A stretch of DNA of 64,000 bases, from NCBI GenBank assembly GCA_022708025.1, contig JAKIZM010000002.1, positions 62,001-126,000 on the forward strand. The letters run 5' to 3'. Every line of letters begins with the position of its first letter. The first letter of the stretch is position 1. Positions 28,198 through 37,155 of this stretch are shown in pieces. The notes under the pieces were generated by a model. It was not told where the DNA came from. It saw only the letters and a list, made by a program, of their open reading frames with translations, and ran no database searches. The translations under genes were made by a program, and so were the position numbers. This DNA is from Bacteroidota bacterium. GTDB lineage: Bacteria; Bacteroidota; Ignavibacteria; Ignavibacteriales; Ignavibacteriaceae.

Positions 28198-28823
28198 TTT
28201 ATATCAAAGTCAAATGATGGTTGAGAATTTTTTTCAAAGATCTTTTTTAAAAAAGTTTTTCTATGCAAATTACAAGCACCTGAATTAAGAATTGCATTGA
28301 TATGATATTTTGTCGGATAACCCTTATTACTTTCCCATCCATATTCAGGATGCTTTGATGCAAGTTTTATCATAAGTCTGTCTCTTATAACCTTTGCTAT
28401 TATTGATGCTGAAGCAATTGATAATGATTTGGAATCTCCCTTGATAACAGGAATAACTTCAGCTTTCGATTTAAATGTTTTATTTCCATCAACTAATACT
28501 ATATCAGGTTTTACTTTTAATTTTTCAACAGAACGTTTCATTGCAAGCAAAGATGCATTTAAAATATTTATTTCATCTATCTTTTTATTTTTTATAACCG
28601 TGTAAGAATACGAAATGCAACTTCTCTTTATTACTTCAAATAATTCCTCTCGCAAAGATTCGCTTAGTTTTTTGGAATCGTTTATCCTATCATCATAAAA
28701 ATCTTTTGGAAGTATAACCGCAGCAGCTACAACAGGACCCGCAAGCGGACCTCTTCCTGCTTCATCTGTTCCTGCAAGAATTGTTTTTGAGTTAACTAAA
28801 TATTTTTTGTCAATGTTGTTCAA
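28194..28823 (-). CDS. rnhB: ribonuclease HII
   Basis: A 209-residue RNase HII, which removes ribonucleotides and RNA primers from DNA. The active-site motif GTDEAGRGPLAGPVVAAAV lies near residue 18 with the catalytic Asp-Glu, a further Asp is in VLVDGNK, and the conserved SIASASIIAKVIRDR follows. It overlaps both neighbours by four bases, so the three genes form one coupled unit with the UbiA gene. Confidence 0.96.
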   Translation of the reverse strand: MNNIDKKYLVNSKTILAGTDEAGRGPLAGPVVAAAVILPKDFYDDRINDSKKLSESLREELFEVIKRSCISYSYTVIKNKKIDEINILNASLLAMKRSVEKLKVKPDIVLVDGNKTFKSKAEVIPVIKGDSKSLSIASASIIAKVIRDRLMIKLASKHPEYGWESNKGYPTKYHINAILNSGACNLHRKTFLKKIFEKNSQPSFDFDIK

Positions 28824-29662
28824 TTTCCTAAATAAATTGCTATCAGTCCAAAGATCATATTTAATTTTAATAAGTTACTGGTAATAGAAATATTGTTTTC
28901 TTTTTTTTGTAAAAGATTTTTTATGCATATAACCAGAACCGGATTTACAATTATCATTATAATTATAAAATATTCAATTCTATAAATTTGAGCGATAAAA
29001 GGATAAAGTGTAAATACAATTAAAACAATAATTAAACCTATAGTTAATTTTTTTGCCGATTTAATTCCTGCTCTGATTGGAAAAGTTAATATATTTTGTT
29101 TCTTATCGCCTTCAATATCCTGAATATCTTTAACTATTTCTCTTACAAGATTAATAAAGAATGCAAAGGTTGCAGGAATAATTGCAGACATTGGATTTTC
29201 AACTGTAAAACCGCCATAAATAAATGCCAATCCTGTTAATACAGCAACCGAAATATTTCCAACAAGAGGAATTTTTTTCAGATAAGCCGAATATAAATAG
29301 AGCAGAAGAATTGAAAATACTACTATGATAAATAGTTTTGGTGATAAATAAATTGCAATTATTCCCGCGATAATATTTAAAAGAAAATATTCAATCATTG
29401 CCTCTGTTTTTGTAAGCCTGCCTGTTGTTAACACTCTGTCAGGATGTGCTGTTTTATCGGTTTCAATATCAAAAATATCATTTATTATATTTCCGGCAGC
29501 AGCAGTTAATGCAGCGGCAAGTGATGATAGAATAATTAAACTAATTCCTGTCGGATTCTTCTGAGAGATTAATATTGCAACTACAACCACAAAAAAAGTA
29601 ATGATAACATTAAGTGGTCGGGTAATTTTGATATATGCAGAGATTTTTTTTAACACAGCCAT
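28820..29662 (-). CDS. UbiA-family prenyltransferase, probably GGGP prenyltransferase type
   Basis: A 280-residue membrane prenyltransferase with the two acidic motifs NDIFDIETDKTAHPDR (about 61-76) and VKDIQDIEGDKKQN, plus 7-9 hydrophobic helices. Sequence style (ITRPLNVIITFF, HPDRVLTTGRLT) matches proteins annotated as geranylgeranylglycerol-phosphate geranylgeranyltransferase in Bacteroidota relatives. A quinone-pathway role cannot be excluded. First gene of the coupled ubiA-like/rnhB/yraN unit. Confidence 0.82.
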   Translation of the reverse strand: MAVLKKISAYIKITRPLNVIITFFVVVVAILISQKNPTGISLIILSSLAAALTAAAGNIINDIFDIETDKTAHPDRVLTTGRLTKTEAMIEYFLLNIIAGIIAIYLSPKLFIIVVFSILLLYLYSAYLKKIPLVGNISVAVLTGLAFIYGGFTVENPMSAIIPATFAFFINLVREIVKDIQDIEGDKKQNILTFPIRAGIKSAKKLTIGLIIVLIVFTLYPFIAQIYRIEYFIIIMIIVNPVLVICIKNLLQKKENNISITSNLLKLNMIFGLIAIYLGN

Positions 29663-30036
29663 CTTAAAATAAAATTACTACTACAAATTAATTGAAGCAG
29701 TAATGATATAGAAATAAAAGAATAATTTATTTCAAATACCTGAATGTTTGATTATAAATTTCTTTTGATAAATATATCTAATATATGCTAATTATAGCCT
29801 AAATAATTGGAATACTGATTTAACTGATTAAACAGATCTGAACAGATTAACATTTATTAAACTCCGTGGTTCTCAGTGACTTCTCTGTGGCTCTCTGTGT
29901 AAGGAATTAGAAAAAGGTGTCAGAAGTCAGGAGACAGAATATTTTTTCTCGCAAAGCCGCAGAGGCGCAAAAGTTTTTTATTAACTTCATAACATCATCC
30001 TTTTATACGAACAAAGAACGGAAAGCGCCTCACTAA
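29663..30036. other. non-coding region with repeat-like fragments
   Basis: No gene was seen. The first half is plain AT-rich sequence. From about 29865 there are fragments of the kind that recur between genes in this lineage, such as CTCCGTGGTTCTCAGTGAC, TCTGTGGCTCTCTGTGTAAG and CGCAAAGCCGCAGAGGCGC. They look like degraded copies of dispersed repeats. Confidence 0.5.
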
Positions 30037-30617
30037 TAGAACGCAGATAACGCAGATTAAGCAGATTTACACAGATTTTCTTCGCGAACTTTGTGTTTGT
30101 TTTTTCCTTGGCGAACTTTGCTTGAAATGTGTTTAGGAACTGGTTCACGCAAAGCCCCCAAAGGTTTTTCGCTAAGATCGCTAAGATTTTTATTCCTATC
30201 TTATTAACATAAACCTTTTATCATATCCAATAACCGAAAGCCTAGACCCTGATAGAACGCAGATAACGCGGATTAAGCGGATTTGCACAGATTTTCTTCG
30301 CGAACTTTGTGTTTGTTTTTTCCTTCGCAAACTTTGCGTGAAATGTGTTTAGGAATCGGTTCACGCAAAGCCCCCAAAGGTTTTTCGCTAAGATCACTAA
30401 GATTTTTATTCATTTCTTTTTTACATAAACCTTTCATCATATCCAGTAACCGAAAGCCTAGATCCTGATAGAACAAGATAACGCAGATTAAGCGGATTTA
30501 CACAGCTTTTCTTCGCGAACTTTGTGTTTGTTTTTCCTTGGCGAACTTTGCGTGAAATGTGTTTAGAGAAAAGGTTCACGCAAAGCCCCCAAAGGTTTTT
30601 CGCTAAGATCGCAAAGT
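30037..30617. repeat. 216-bp tandem repeat, about 2.7 copies
   Basis: Units begin at 30037, 30253 and 30469 (TAGAAC then the GATAACGC block), an exact 216-base period. Each has ATTAAGC(A/G)GATTTACACAG, CTTCGCGAACTTTGTGTTTG, GTTCACGCAAAGCCCCCAAA and TTTTTCGCTAAGATC. The third unit is cut after about 149 bases, just before the stop of the Omp85 gene. Units differ by scattered substitutions. Short open frames crossing them are artefacts of the repeat. Confidence 0.85.
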
Positions 30618-30644
30618 AATAATTTCCGCTTGTTAATCATAAAA

Positions 30645-32411
30645 TTAAAACTCGTTGAGAATTCCAAAATGAATTTTACCATCACTGAAAGTATCACCTT
30701 TGCCGAGAGCATAGCTAACTCTAAGAACACCAAGACCTGTTTCAATGTTTAATCCAAGTCCAAAACCATAAAGAAAATCTTCCTGTTTGCTTATATTTTT
30801 ATCCGGTTGTTCAGGTCTTAAATAATATCCTGTATCAAAAAATAAAAAGCCGTAAGTTCGTCTTGTAAATAGCACTCTGTATTCCAGATTAGACCAGAAA
30901 ATTCTTGAACCTAAAAACTGATCTTCTCTATAACCTCTTAAAGAATTTGCTCCGCCTAATCTGAATAAATCACTATTTTCAAAATCTGAGCTTCGTAATT
31001 CTTTACCATTAACACCTACAGCAACAACCTGTCTCGAAAACAATTCGTGGAAGTAATAAAAACTAACAGTAAATCTTTGCAGATCAACGGATGTTTTGGT
31101 TGCAGCAGTAATGTATTCTGTTGGACCATTTATTTTCTTTCTGGTATAAGAATAAGTATTAACAAACATAAGACCTTCGGTTGGCGAATATGGATCGTCT
31201 CTTGTATCAATTTTAAGATTTGCACCAGTAGTTAAATATGATGAATTAAAAACAGTAAAAACCGGTATCGTTCTTACAGTTGGAACAACACTTTCGGTTC
31301 CAATAGTTAAGCCGGCAGAAATATTTTCGGTTGCAAGATAATCTACAGAGCCTTCAATTCTCCTTTGAACATAAGTTGAGTCCTGTATCCGCTGATATAG
31401 ACCAAGATTTATGTTTACAGGAAAACTTAATAACCATGGTTCTAAATATCTTAGATCAAGTTCCTGGGAATTGCGGTCATACTTATTCCATTTTAATGAT
31501 ATGCCTCTGCCGGTTCCAAATAAATTTCTTAAAGAAATATTTACAAGTCCGGTTACATAACCGCTTGATTCATTTTTTCTTGCTGGAATGTAACCAATAA
31601 TGCCATCAAAGTTATTTGTGTTTTTCTCTTTTACATTAATTACTAAAACACCTTCATCTTTGGAGTTGATATAAAATTGCGGAGTTGGAACTGGTTCAAA
31701 AAATCTTAATCGGTTTAATCTTTTCGGAAATTCTTCAATTTGTTTTTGGCTGTAAGGCTCAGCTTCATCCAATCGCAGTTCTCTTATAATTACATAATCT
31801 TTTGTTGAGGTATTACCAATAATATCGATCTTATTAATTTTACTAATGTTGCCGCTTTCGATCTTCAGATTAATATTTACTGATCTTTGTTTATCAGATG
31901 AATCAGTTAAAAACTGAACTGATTTTATTTTTACTTTCGCAAAGGGATATCCGGTGTTTTCAAAATCAACAAGTATTTCATCAATGCTTTTTTCGATTTC
32001 GTATTTATCAAATATCTGATCTTCAAGAAATTTAAACCGCTCATAATGCTTATTTAAAAATGTTGAGTCATCAGTTTCAATATTAATTTTTTTAATAATT
32101 GCCGGGCTGTCTTCATTTATATTGATTTTAATATCAAATTTTGTTGAATCATCTGAGATAATTACTTCAGAGCCGGTAAATTCAAAAAAGTAATAACCAT
32201 TACTTAATAAGTTTGATGAAATTCTGTTTTTAGCCGAATCAATTATTCCATTAAAGTAAGATTGATTTATAGAAAGTTTTGACCATTTGAAATACGTATC
32301 ATCATCAAAATCTTTATTACCAATAACTTCGAATGAGTTAAGCTTTTGTGCTTGTAAGAAAGGAATAGAGAACAGAAAAAATATTAAACTAAATTTCGTG
32401 AGGCGAGTCAT
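30645..32411 (-). CDS. Omp85/BamA-TamA family outer-membrane protein
   Basis: A 588-residue protein with a signal peptide (MTRLTKFSLIFFLFSIPFLQAQ). About 230 residues of POTRA-like repeats follow (for example IKINEDSPAIIKKINIET and ISKINKIDIIGNTSTKDYVI), then a C-terminal beta-barrel with RLGGANSLRGYREDQF, which carries the RGY element conserved in Omp85 proteins. It is shorter than BamA (~800), so it is a two-to-three-POTRA member. It probably inserts or exports an outer-membrane protein. The start overlaps the sugar-kinase gene by 23 bases. Confidence 0.86.
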   Translation of the reverse strand: MTRLTKFSLIFFLFSIPFLQAQKLNSFEVIGNKDFDDDTYFKWSKLSINQSYFNGIIDSAKNRISSNLLSNGYYFFEFTGSEVIISDDSTKFDIKININEDSPAIIKKINIETDDSTFLNKHYERFKFLEDQIFDKYEIEKSIDEILVDFENTGYPFAKVKIKSVQFLTDSSDKQRSVNINLKIESGNISKINKIDIIGNTSTKDYVIIRELRLDEAEPYSQKQIEEFPKRLNRLRFFEPVPTPQFYINSKDEGVLVINVKEKNTNNFDGIIGYIPARKNESSGYVTGLVNISLRNLFGTGRGISLKWNKYDRNSQELDLRYLEPWLLSFPVNINLGLYQRIQDSTYVQRRIEGSVDYLATENISAGLTIGTESVVPTVRTIPVFTVFNSSYLTTGANLKIDTRDDPYSPTEGLMFVNTYSYTRKKINGPTEYITAATKTSVDLQRFTVSFYYFHELFSRQVVAVGVNGKELRSSDFENSDLFRLGGANSLRGYREDQFLGSRIFWSNLEYRVLFTRRTYGFLFFDTGYYLRPEQPDKNISKQEDFLYGFGLGLNIETGLGVLRVSYALGKGDTFSDGKIHFGILNEF

Positions 32412-33360
32412 CTATTATCTTTGCTTTTTTTCCAACAGGATTTATCTGGACACTTTCTTTATAATTATAAATTTTATCAGGCTCAACTTCTGCAACATTG
32501 AATTTGGATGCGTTGATTCCTGCTAATGCAGTTGAAAACTTAAGTGTTTCTTCAAAGACATCAGAATTTATCCAGCCATAAATAACTCCTGCTACAAAAC
32601 AGTCACCACTGCCGGTTGCATCTGCTTCTGAAATTTTTATAGGATGAATTTTATAATGATAATCAAAATTTGATGCAAAAAATTCTTTATCTCCGTTTGT
32701 TAAGAAAGTTCTTTTAATACCTTTATCATAACAATGAGATAAAAATTTACGGATATCAGTCTCAGTTTGCAGATTTATATTAAGACTAGTTTTTATTTCA
32801 TTAAAATTATTATGAAGAATAGTTGGAGATGCTTCGATGCAATCATTTAAATGCGAACCATAAGTATCACAAACAGATATTTTATCATACTTGTTTGCAA
32901 GCTTAATTCCGAATGGGATAATGGAATCGGCGGTTTTACAAGGTGAGCTTCCTGAAAATACAACTATCTCGCAATTCTGTATCATCTTATCAAGCTTTAG
33001 TTTAAACTCATCAGCTTCTGATTCAGTAATTTCGGAATTTTCTGAAAAGAAAGTGGAAACTTGTTTTTCTTCCTCAGCAATTATTACTGCTGCGTGTCTT
33101 GTTTCTGATTTTGTCTTAATGTGTGTAAACTCAAGTCCCGAATTCTTTGCTAACTCTCTGAACAGCTTTCCGTTAGTTCCGCCTGAAAAGAAAAAATTAA
33201 AAGAATTGACTCCGAGTTTTTTTAACTGACGACTGACATTCAATCCTTTTCCGCCAAGAGCTAAAGTATTAGAACTACTATGATTTACTTCTCCGAGTGT
33301 AATTTTATTAAATAAAAATCTTCTCTCAAGCAGCGGATTGAGTGTTACAATCAGTATCAT
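32389..33360 (-). CDS. 1-phosphofructokinase-type PfkB sugar kinase
   Basis: A 323-residue hexose-phosphate kinase of the PfkB family. Features are the N-terminal ILIVTLNPLLERRF, GGKGLNVSRQLKKLG, VVFSGSSPCK and ADATGSGDCFVAGVIYG with the catalytic Asp. The TLNP start and GGKG motif match the FruK/LacC group. In place of the usual TLNPAxD the protein has TLNPLLE, an unusual substitution of a substrate-binding Asp by Glu. Substrate is unassigned; no PTS genes are present. Confidence 0.83.
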   Translation of the reverse strand: MILIVTLNPLLERRFLFNKITLGEVNHSSSNTLALGGKGLNVSRQLKKLGVNSFNFFFSGGTNGKLFRELAKNSGLEFTHIKTKSETRHAAVIIAEEEKQVSTFFSENSEITESEADEFKLKLDKMIQNCEIVVFSGSSPCKTADSIIPFGIKLANKYDKISVCDTYGSHLNDCIEASPTILHNNFNEIKTSLNINLQTETDIRKFLSHCYDKGIKRTFLTNGDKEFFASNFDYHYKIHPIKISEADATGSGDCFVAGVIYGWINSDVFEETLKFSTALAGINASKFNVAEVEPDKIYNYKESVQINPVGKKAKIIDDSPHEI

Positions 33361-33389
33361 AATTAAAAATTAAGGTACTTAAATGGATG

Positions 33390-34676
33390 TTAGTATCTAT
33401 ACCTGTATAAATCTCCGGTTAAAGGTGTAATCAATCTGTAATCTCCAAAACCCGTCTGATCAAGAAAAATAAATTTTCTGTTAAGCTCATAATATTCCCA
33501 TATTTCATAAGGTTTTGAATCGTACTCAAAAGGATGTCTGTCAATATTGTTCGGAGCTCCAAGTATAGTATAAACCATACCTCTGTCGGATCTCCAGCCT
33601 TCTATATAACTTGAAAAGTTTTCATTTGCATAAGCTATTCTTCTGTAATACTCATCGAAAAATTCATTCTCATCATTATTCGGTGATGGATCTTTCTTCT
33701 TCCAGAATTCTAAAAATCTTTTTGTTTTTTCCTGAACTGTTTCGCCGCTTTGCATATATTCAAGTTCATTTGGTGTTGCTATATAAAGCGTTTGTGCTAT
33801 GGCTTTATCTATATCGGTTATAATTGCTGGTAAGCCTTTCCAATGGGAAAAAAATGCTTTGCTTGTTTTATCAATAACTTTATTTGTGGAGTCTGAAACA
33901 GTAACAACCAATGTATATATTCCCAGATCAAAAGGGAACTCATTAAAAGTGTATAAAATCTGATTTGTTCCGGGCTTAATATTTCTGTCTTCAGTTTCTT
34001 TATGAACTAATGTGTTTTCAGAACCAAGAACGGAATAATCAAAGTTCAATTTTGTATCAATTGAATCTTTTAAATAAAGTTCAAAGTAAAATTTTATTTT
34101 ATCTTCTGATGATGGATAATTTCTGCTGACGTTGGGAATTATCTCATTCTTCGTCTGGGCAGTTTCTTTATTGGAAATAAAAAGAATATCACTTAACGAA
34201 ATATCCTGGTTATAATTTTTTACTACAAAACTGTTTTCTCCGAAAGATTCTTTTTTAGAATCCTTGTCTTCAACCATTGTTCTTATAAAATAATGTCCCG
34301 GGGCCAATTCGAAGGAACGTTTACTCAGATTATAATTTTCTTTAGATGTTGCAATATTATAATCAATTACATTTATTGTTTCATTCCAGGTTTTTTCTAC
34401 AATCAGCTTTTTCTTTGTACTATCAAACACTGATGCAGTTACCGAATACTTGGCTGTAAAACCCTGATTGGATTTTACAAATTGAACATTTTTATACGGA
34501 ACCTGAATAAAAATATCAATGCGCGAGGTACTTCCGGAACCTGAGTAAAAGTTAACAAAGTCCTGAAAATAAGTTGCTTCCCAAAATTGTTTTTGATTGA
34601 TTGAAGGGTTTTTCTCTTGTGCCGGAATACCAACATTCAGGATGAAAAAAAATAATATTAAACCTAAAAATTTCAT
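33390..34676 (-). CDS. GWxTD-type domain protein
   Basis: A 428-residue exported protein (signal peptide MKFLGLILFFFILNVGIPAQ) with beta-rich repeats in the middle. Near residue 355 is the motif GWRSDRGMVYTILGAPN, a variant of the GWxTD motif with Ser for Thr. PYEIWEYYELNRKFIFLDQTGFG follows, typical of this family in Bacteroidota and Ignavibacteria. Function unknown. Its ATG shares one base with the rimO stop. Confidence 0.83.
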   Translation of the reverse strand: MKFLGLILFFFILNVGIPAQEKNPSINQKQFWEATYFQDFVNFYSGSGSTSRIDIFIQVPYKNVQFVKSNQGFTAKYSVTASVFDSTKKKLIVEKTWNETINVIDYNIATSKENYNLSKRSFELAPGHYFIRTMVEDKDSKKESFGENSFVVKNYNQDISLSDILFISNKETAQTKNEIIPNVSRNYPSSEDKIKFYFELYLKDSIDTKLNFDYSVLGSENTLVHKETEDRNIKPGTNQILYTFNEFPFDLGIYTLVVTVSDSTNKVIDKTSKAFFSHWKGLPAIITDIDKAIAQTLYIATPNELEYMQSGETVQEKTKRFLEFWKKKDPSPNNDENEFFDEYYRRIAYANENFSSYIEGWRSDRGMVYTILGAPNNIDRHPFEYDSKPYEIWEYYELNRKFIFLDQTGFGDYRLITPLTGDLYRYRY

Positions 34677-35980
34677 CAGGTTTTCCTTTCTGATTGCAAT
34701 AAATTGCCATACAAATCATACTCATCACAATCATTAATTACAATATCATAAAAACTACCAATTTTCATTTTATTATCTTTAACTGGTATTAAAACTTCTC
34801 CATCAACTTCAGGTGCATCACGATAAGAACGTCCTATATAATATTCACCTTCAATTGAATCGATCAGCACTTTTATTTGCTTTCCGATAAATGTTTCATT
34901 TTTTTGAAGTGAGATATCTTTCTGAATCTCCATCAATATACTTTTTCTTCTTTCTTTTTCCTTTTCAGAAACAGGATCACCAAGGATGAAACTTGCAGTA
35001 TTTTCTTCAACACTAAAAGTAAAAGTACCGATCCTGTCAAATTTTTCTTTACTTACAAAATCGCAAAGTTCCTCAAAATCTTTTTCAGTTTCATTTGGAT
35101 AGCCGACAATAAATGTAGTTCTTATTGTTACATCAGGAATTTCAGTCCGCAATTTATTGAGCAGCTTTTTTGTCCTTTCAGCAGTTACGCCTCTGCGCAT
35201 AGATTTTAGTACATCATCAGAAATATGCTGCAGCGGGATATCAACATATTTTAGAACTTTTGGATTTGTCTTTATCTCTTCAATCAACTCATCCGGAAAA
35301 TGTGAAGGATAAGCATACATTACTCTGATCCATTCAATTCCATCGATCTCGCTTAATCTTCTTAATAATTGCACAATCATTTTTTTACCATAAATATCTT
35401 TACCATAATCAGTAGTATCTTGTGCAATTAGTATTAATTCCTTTGCATTGTTTGCAGCTAAAAATTCTGCTTCTTTAACTAATTCTTCAATCAGTTTGGA
35501 TTTATGTGAACCACGCATAAGCGGTATTGCACAAAAAGAACAAGGATGATCGCATCCTTCAGAAATTTTTAAATAAGCAGTGTGTGAAGGAGTTGTTAAT
35601 AATCTTTCTCCAAGCAGTTCTCTTTTAAGATTGCCGCCGAGTTCTTTGATTATTTCTTCATACTTTTCAGTTCCGAAATAAACATCAACTTCCGGAATTT
35701 CTTTTTGAAGTTCATTTTTATAACGCTCAGATAAGCAGCCGGCAACAATTACTTTTTTTAATTTGCCGCTGTTCTTCATTGCCACAGCTTCAAGAATTGT
35801 ATTGATTGATTCTTCCTTTGCCAATTCAATAAATCCGCAAGTGTTAATTATTACCGTATCAGCTTCGTTTGGATCTTCGACTAATCCGATCTTATTAAGC
35901 TGAATCTGTTTCATTAGTCTTTCTGAATCAACTGTATTTTTTGAACATCCTAGTGTTATTACTGAAACTTTGTTATTCAT
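34676..35980 (-). CDS. rimO: RimO, ribosomal protein S12 methylthiotransferase
   Basis: A 434-residue radical-SAM enzyme that adds a methylthio group to an Asp of ribosomal protein S12. The N-terminal UPF0004 domain begins VSVITLGCSKNTVDSE and has NTCGFIELAKEES. The radical-SAM cluster site is CDHPCSFCAIP and a TRAM domain lies at the C-terminus. The IDSIEGEYYIGRSYRDAPEVDG stretch is typical of RimO, separating it from MiaB at 38762. Confidence 0.95.
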   Translation of the reverse strand: MNNKVSVITLGCSKNTVDSERLMKQIQLNKIGLVEDPNEADTVIINTCGFIELAKEESINTILEAVAMKNSGKLKKVIVAGCLSERYKNELQKEIPEVDVYFGTEKYEEIIKELGGNLKRELLGERLLTTPSHTAYLKISEGCDHPCSFCAIPLMRGSHKSKLIEELVKEAEFLAANNAKELILIAQDTTDYGKDIYGKKMIVQLLRRLSEIDGIEWIRVMYAYPSHFPDELIEEIKTNPKVLKYVDIPLQHISDDVLKSMRRGVTAERTKKLLNKLRTEIPDVTIRTTFIVGYPNETEKDFEELCDFVSKEKFDRIGTFTFSVEENTASFILGDPVSEKEKERRKSILMEIQKDISLQKNETFIGKQIKVLIDSIEGEYYIGRSYRDAPEVDGEVLIPVKDNKMKIGSFYDIVINDCDEYDLYGNLLQSERKT

Positions 35981-35999
35981 AAATTTCTTTTTCTGAACA

Positions 36000-36821
36000 T
36001 CAAACTGAGTATGTTAAATACAAATAAATTATCGGTGAAGAAAACAGCAGCGAATCAAATCGATCAAATATTCCACCATGTCCCGGAATTAAATTTGATG
36101 AATCTTTTACTCCTGCATCACGTTTCATCAGTGATTCAACAAGATCACCGATTTGTCCAAATGTTCCGATTATAAATCCAATTATTATAACATCTTTAAG
36201 TGATAAAAAATCAAGCACCAGATATTTAGCTGATATCATTGTAAGTATTGCAAACACAAATCCGAATACTGCACCTTCCCAGCTTTTCTTAGGACTTACT
36301 CTCAGAAATAGTCTGTGTTTGCCAAGTGCTGTCCCTCCAAAAAAAGCTGCTGAATCGCAAATCCAGATTGTTGCAAAAACTGAAATTATCAGATATCCGC
36401 CGTTAATGTATAATCCGTTGCTTTCGGGATAAAACTCCCTGATACCGATTAAAGCACTGCCGAATAAACCAAAATAAAATATACCAAGTAATGTTGCACC
36501 AAGATTAAGTATTGCCGAATCATAATTTCTGAATAACTCAATTATCAGAAGAATTAAAAAGGCTATAATCAAAAAATGATTTTGACTGAAGAAGTTGTTG
36601 TATTGATTAATGATTAATACAATTACTGTAATCAATCCCGGATAAACATTTACATTTGCATTTTTCTTTTTAGCCATAACAGCAAACTCATAAAATGAGA
36701 TTCCGGCAACAATCAAAACAAAGCTTAAAAAATAAACTCCGCCAAAATATGCCATTAACAAAAGCGCCGGTATGGCAATAACCGAAACTATTATTCGGAT
36801 TGCAGTATTACTTAATGTCAT
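36000..36821 (-). CDS. cdsA: phosphatidate cytidylyltransferase
   Basis: A 273-residue CdsA with about 7-8 membrane helices. It makes CDP-diacylglycerol, the branch point of phospholipid synthesis. The signature region (DSAAFFGGTALGKHRL, SPKKSWEGAVFG, KRDAGVKDSSNLIPGHGGIFDRFDS) is complete. It overlaps the preceding zinc-ribbon gene by four bases. Confidence 0.95.
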   Translation of the reverse strand: MTLSNTAIRIIVSVIAIPALLLMAYFGGVYFLSFVLIVAGISFYEFAVMAKKKNANVNVYPGLITVIVLIINQYNNFFSQNHFLIIAFLILLIIELFRNYDSAILNLGATLLGIFYFGLFGSALIGIREFYPESNGLYINGGYLIISVFATIWICDSAAFFGGTALGKHRLFLRVSPKKSWEGAVFGFVFAILTMISAKYLVLDFLSLKDVIIIGFIIGTFGQIGDLVESLMKRDAGVKDSSNLIPGHGGIFDRFDSLLFSSPIIYLYLTYSV

Positions 36822-37144
36822 TCTGCGCTATTATCTGGTTTAGCGTTTTTTAGCTGCTTAATATAATTAACAGCAGATGATACATCATTGGTTTTTACCA
36901 GTAACTTAATAACTGCAAGATCACCTGTTGCAGGAAAACTGCTGTCTTTCTGCGAAAGAATATTTGCTTCAATTCCTGCGCTTTCAAGTGTATCCTTTAA
37001 CATTTGTACATCGTAAAGCTGATCGGATGTATAAACTATTACCCATTCATCATCTATTAATTCCGGAACTAATGGTATGTTACAGTCCGGACAGATTTTT
37101 ATGCCTTCCTGATATTCATATCTGCAATTTGGACAAAACGGCAT
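36818..37144 (-). CDS. zinc-ribbon protein with DUF2007-like domain
   Basis: A 108-residue protein. An N-terminal zinc ribbon (CPNC...CPDC, residues 4-22) precedes a DUF2007-like domain (WVIVYTSDQLYDVQMLKDTLESAGI...VKTNDVSSAVNYIKQ). Such proteins are called putative signal-transducing proteins without firm evidence. It sits between the CPBP protease and cdsA genes with tight spacing. Confidence 0.8.
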   Translation of the reverse strand: MPFCPNCRYEYQEGIKICPDCNIPLVPELIDDEWVIVYTSDQLYDVQMLKDTLESAGIEANILSQKDSSFPATGDLAVIKLLVKTNDVSSAVNYIKQLKNAKPDNSAE

Positions 37145-37155
37145 TGTTAATTCTC

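Noticed and set aside
30273-30745. Short open frames on both strands with repeated protein strings (SEKPLGALREP)
   Set aside because: They are translations of the 216-bp tandem repeat and lack ribosome sites and any family match.
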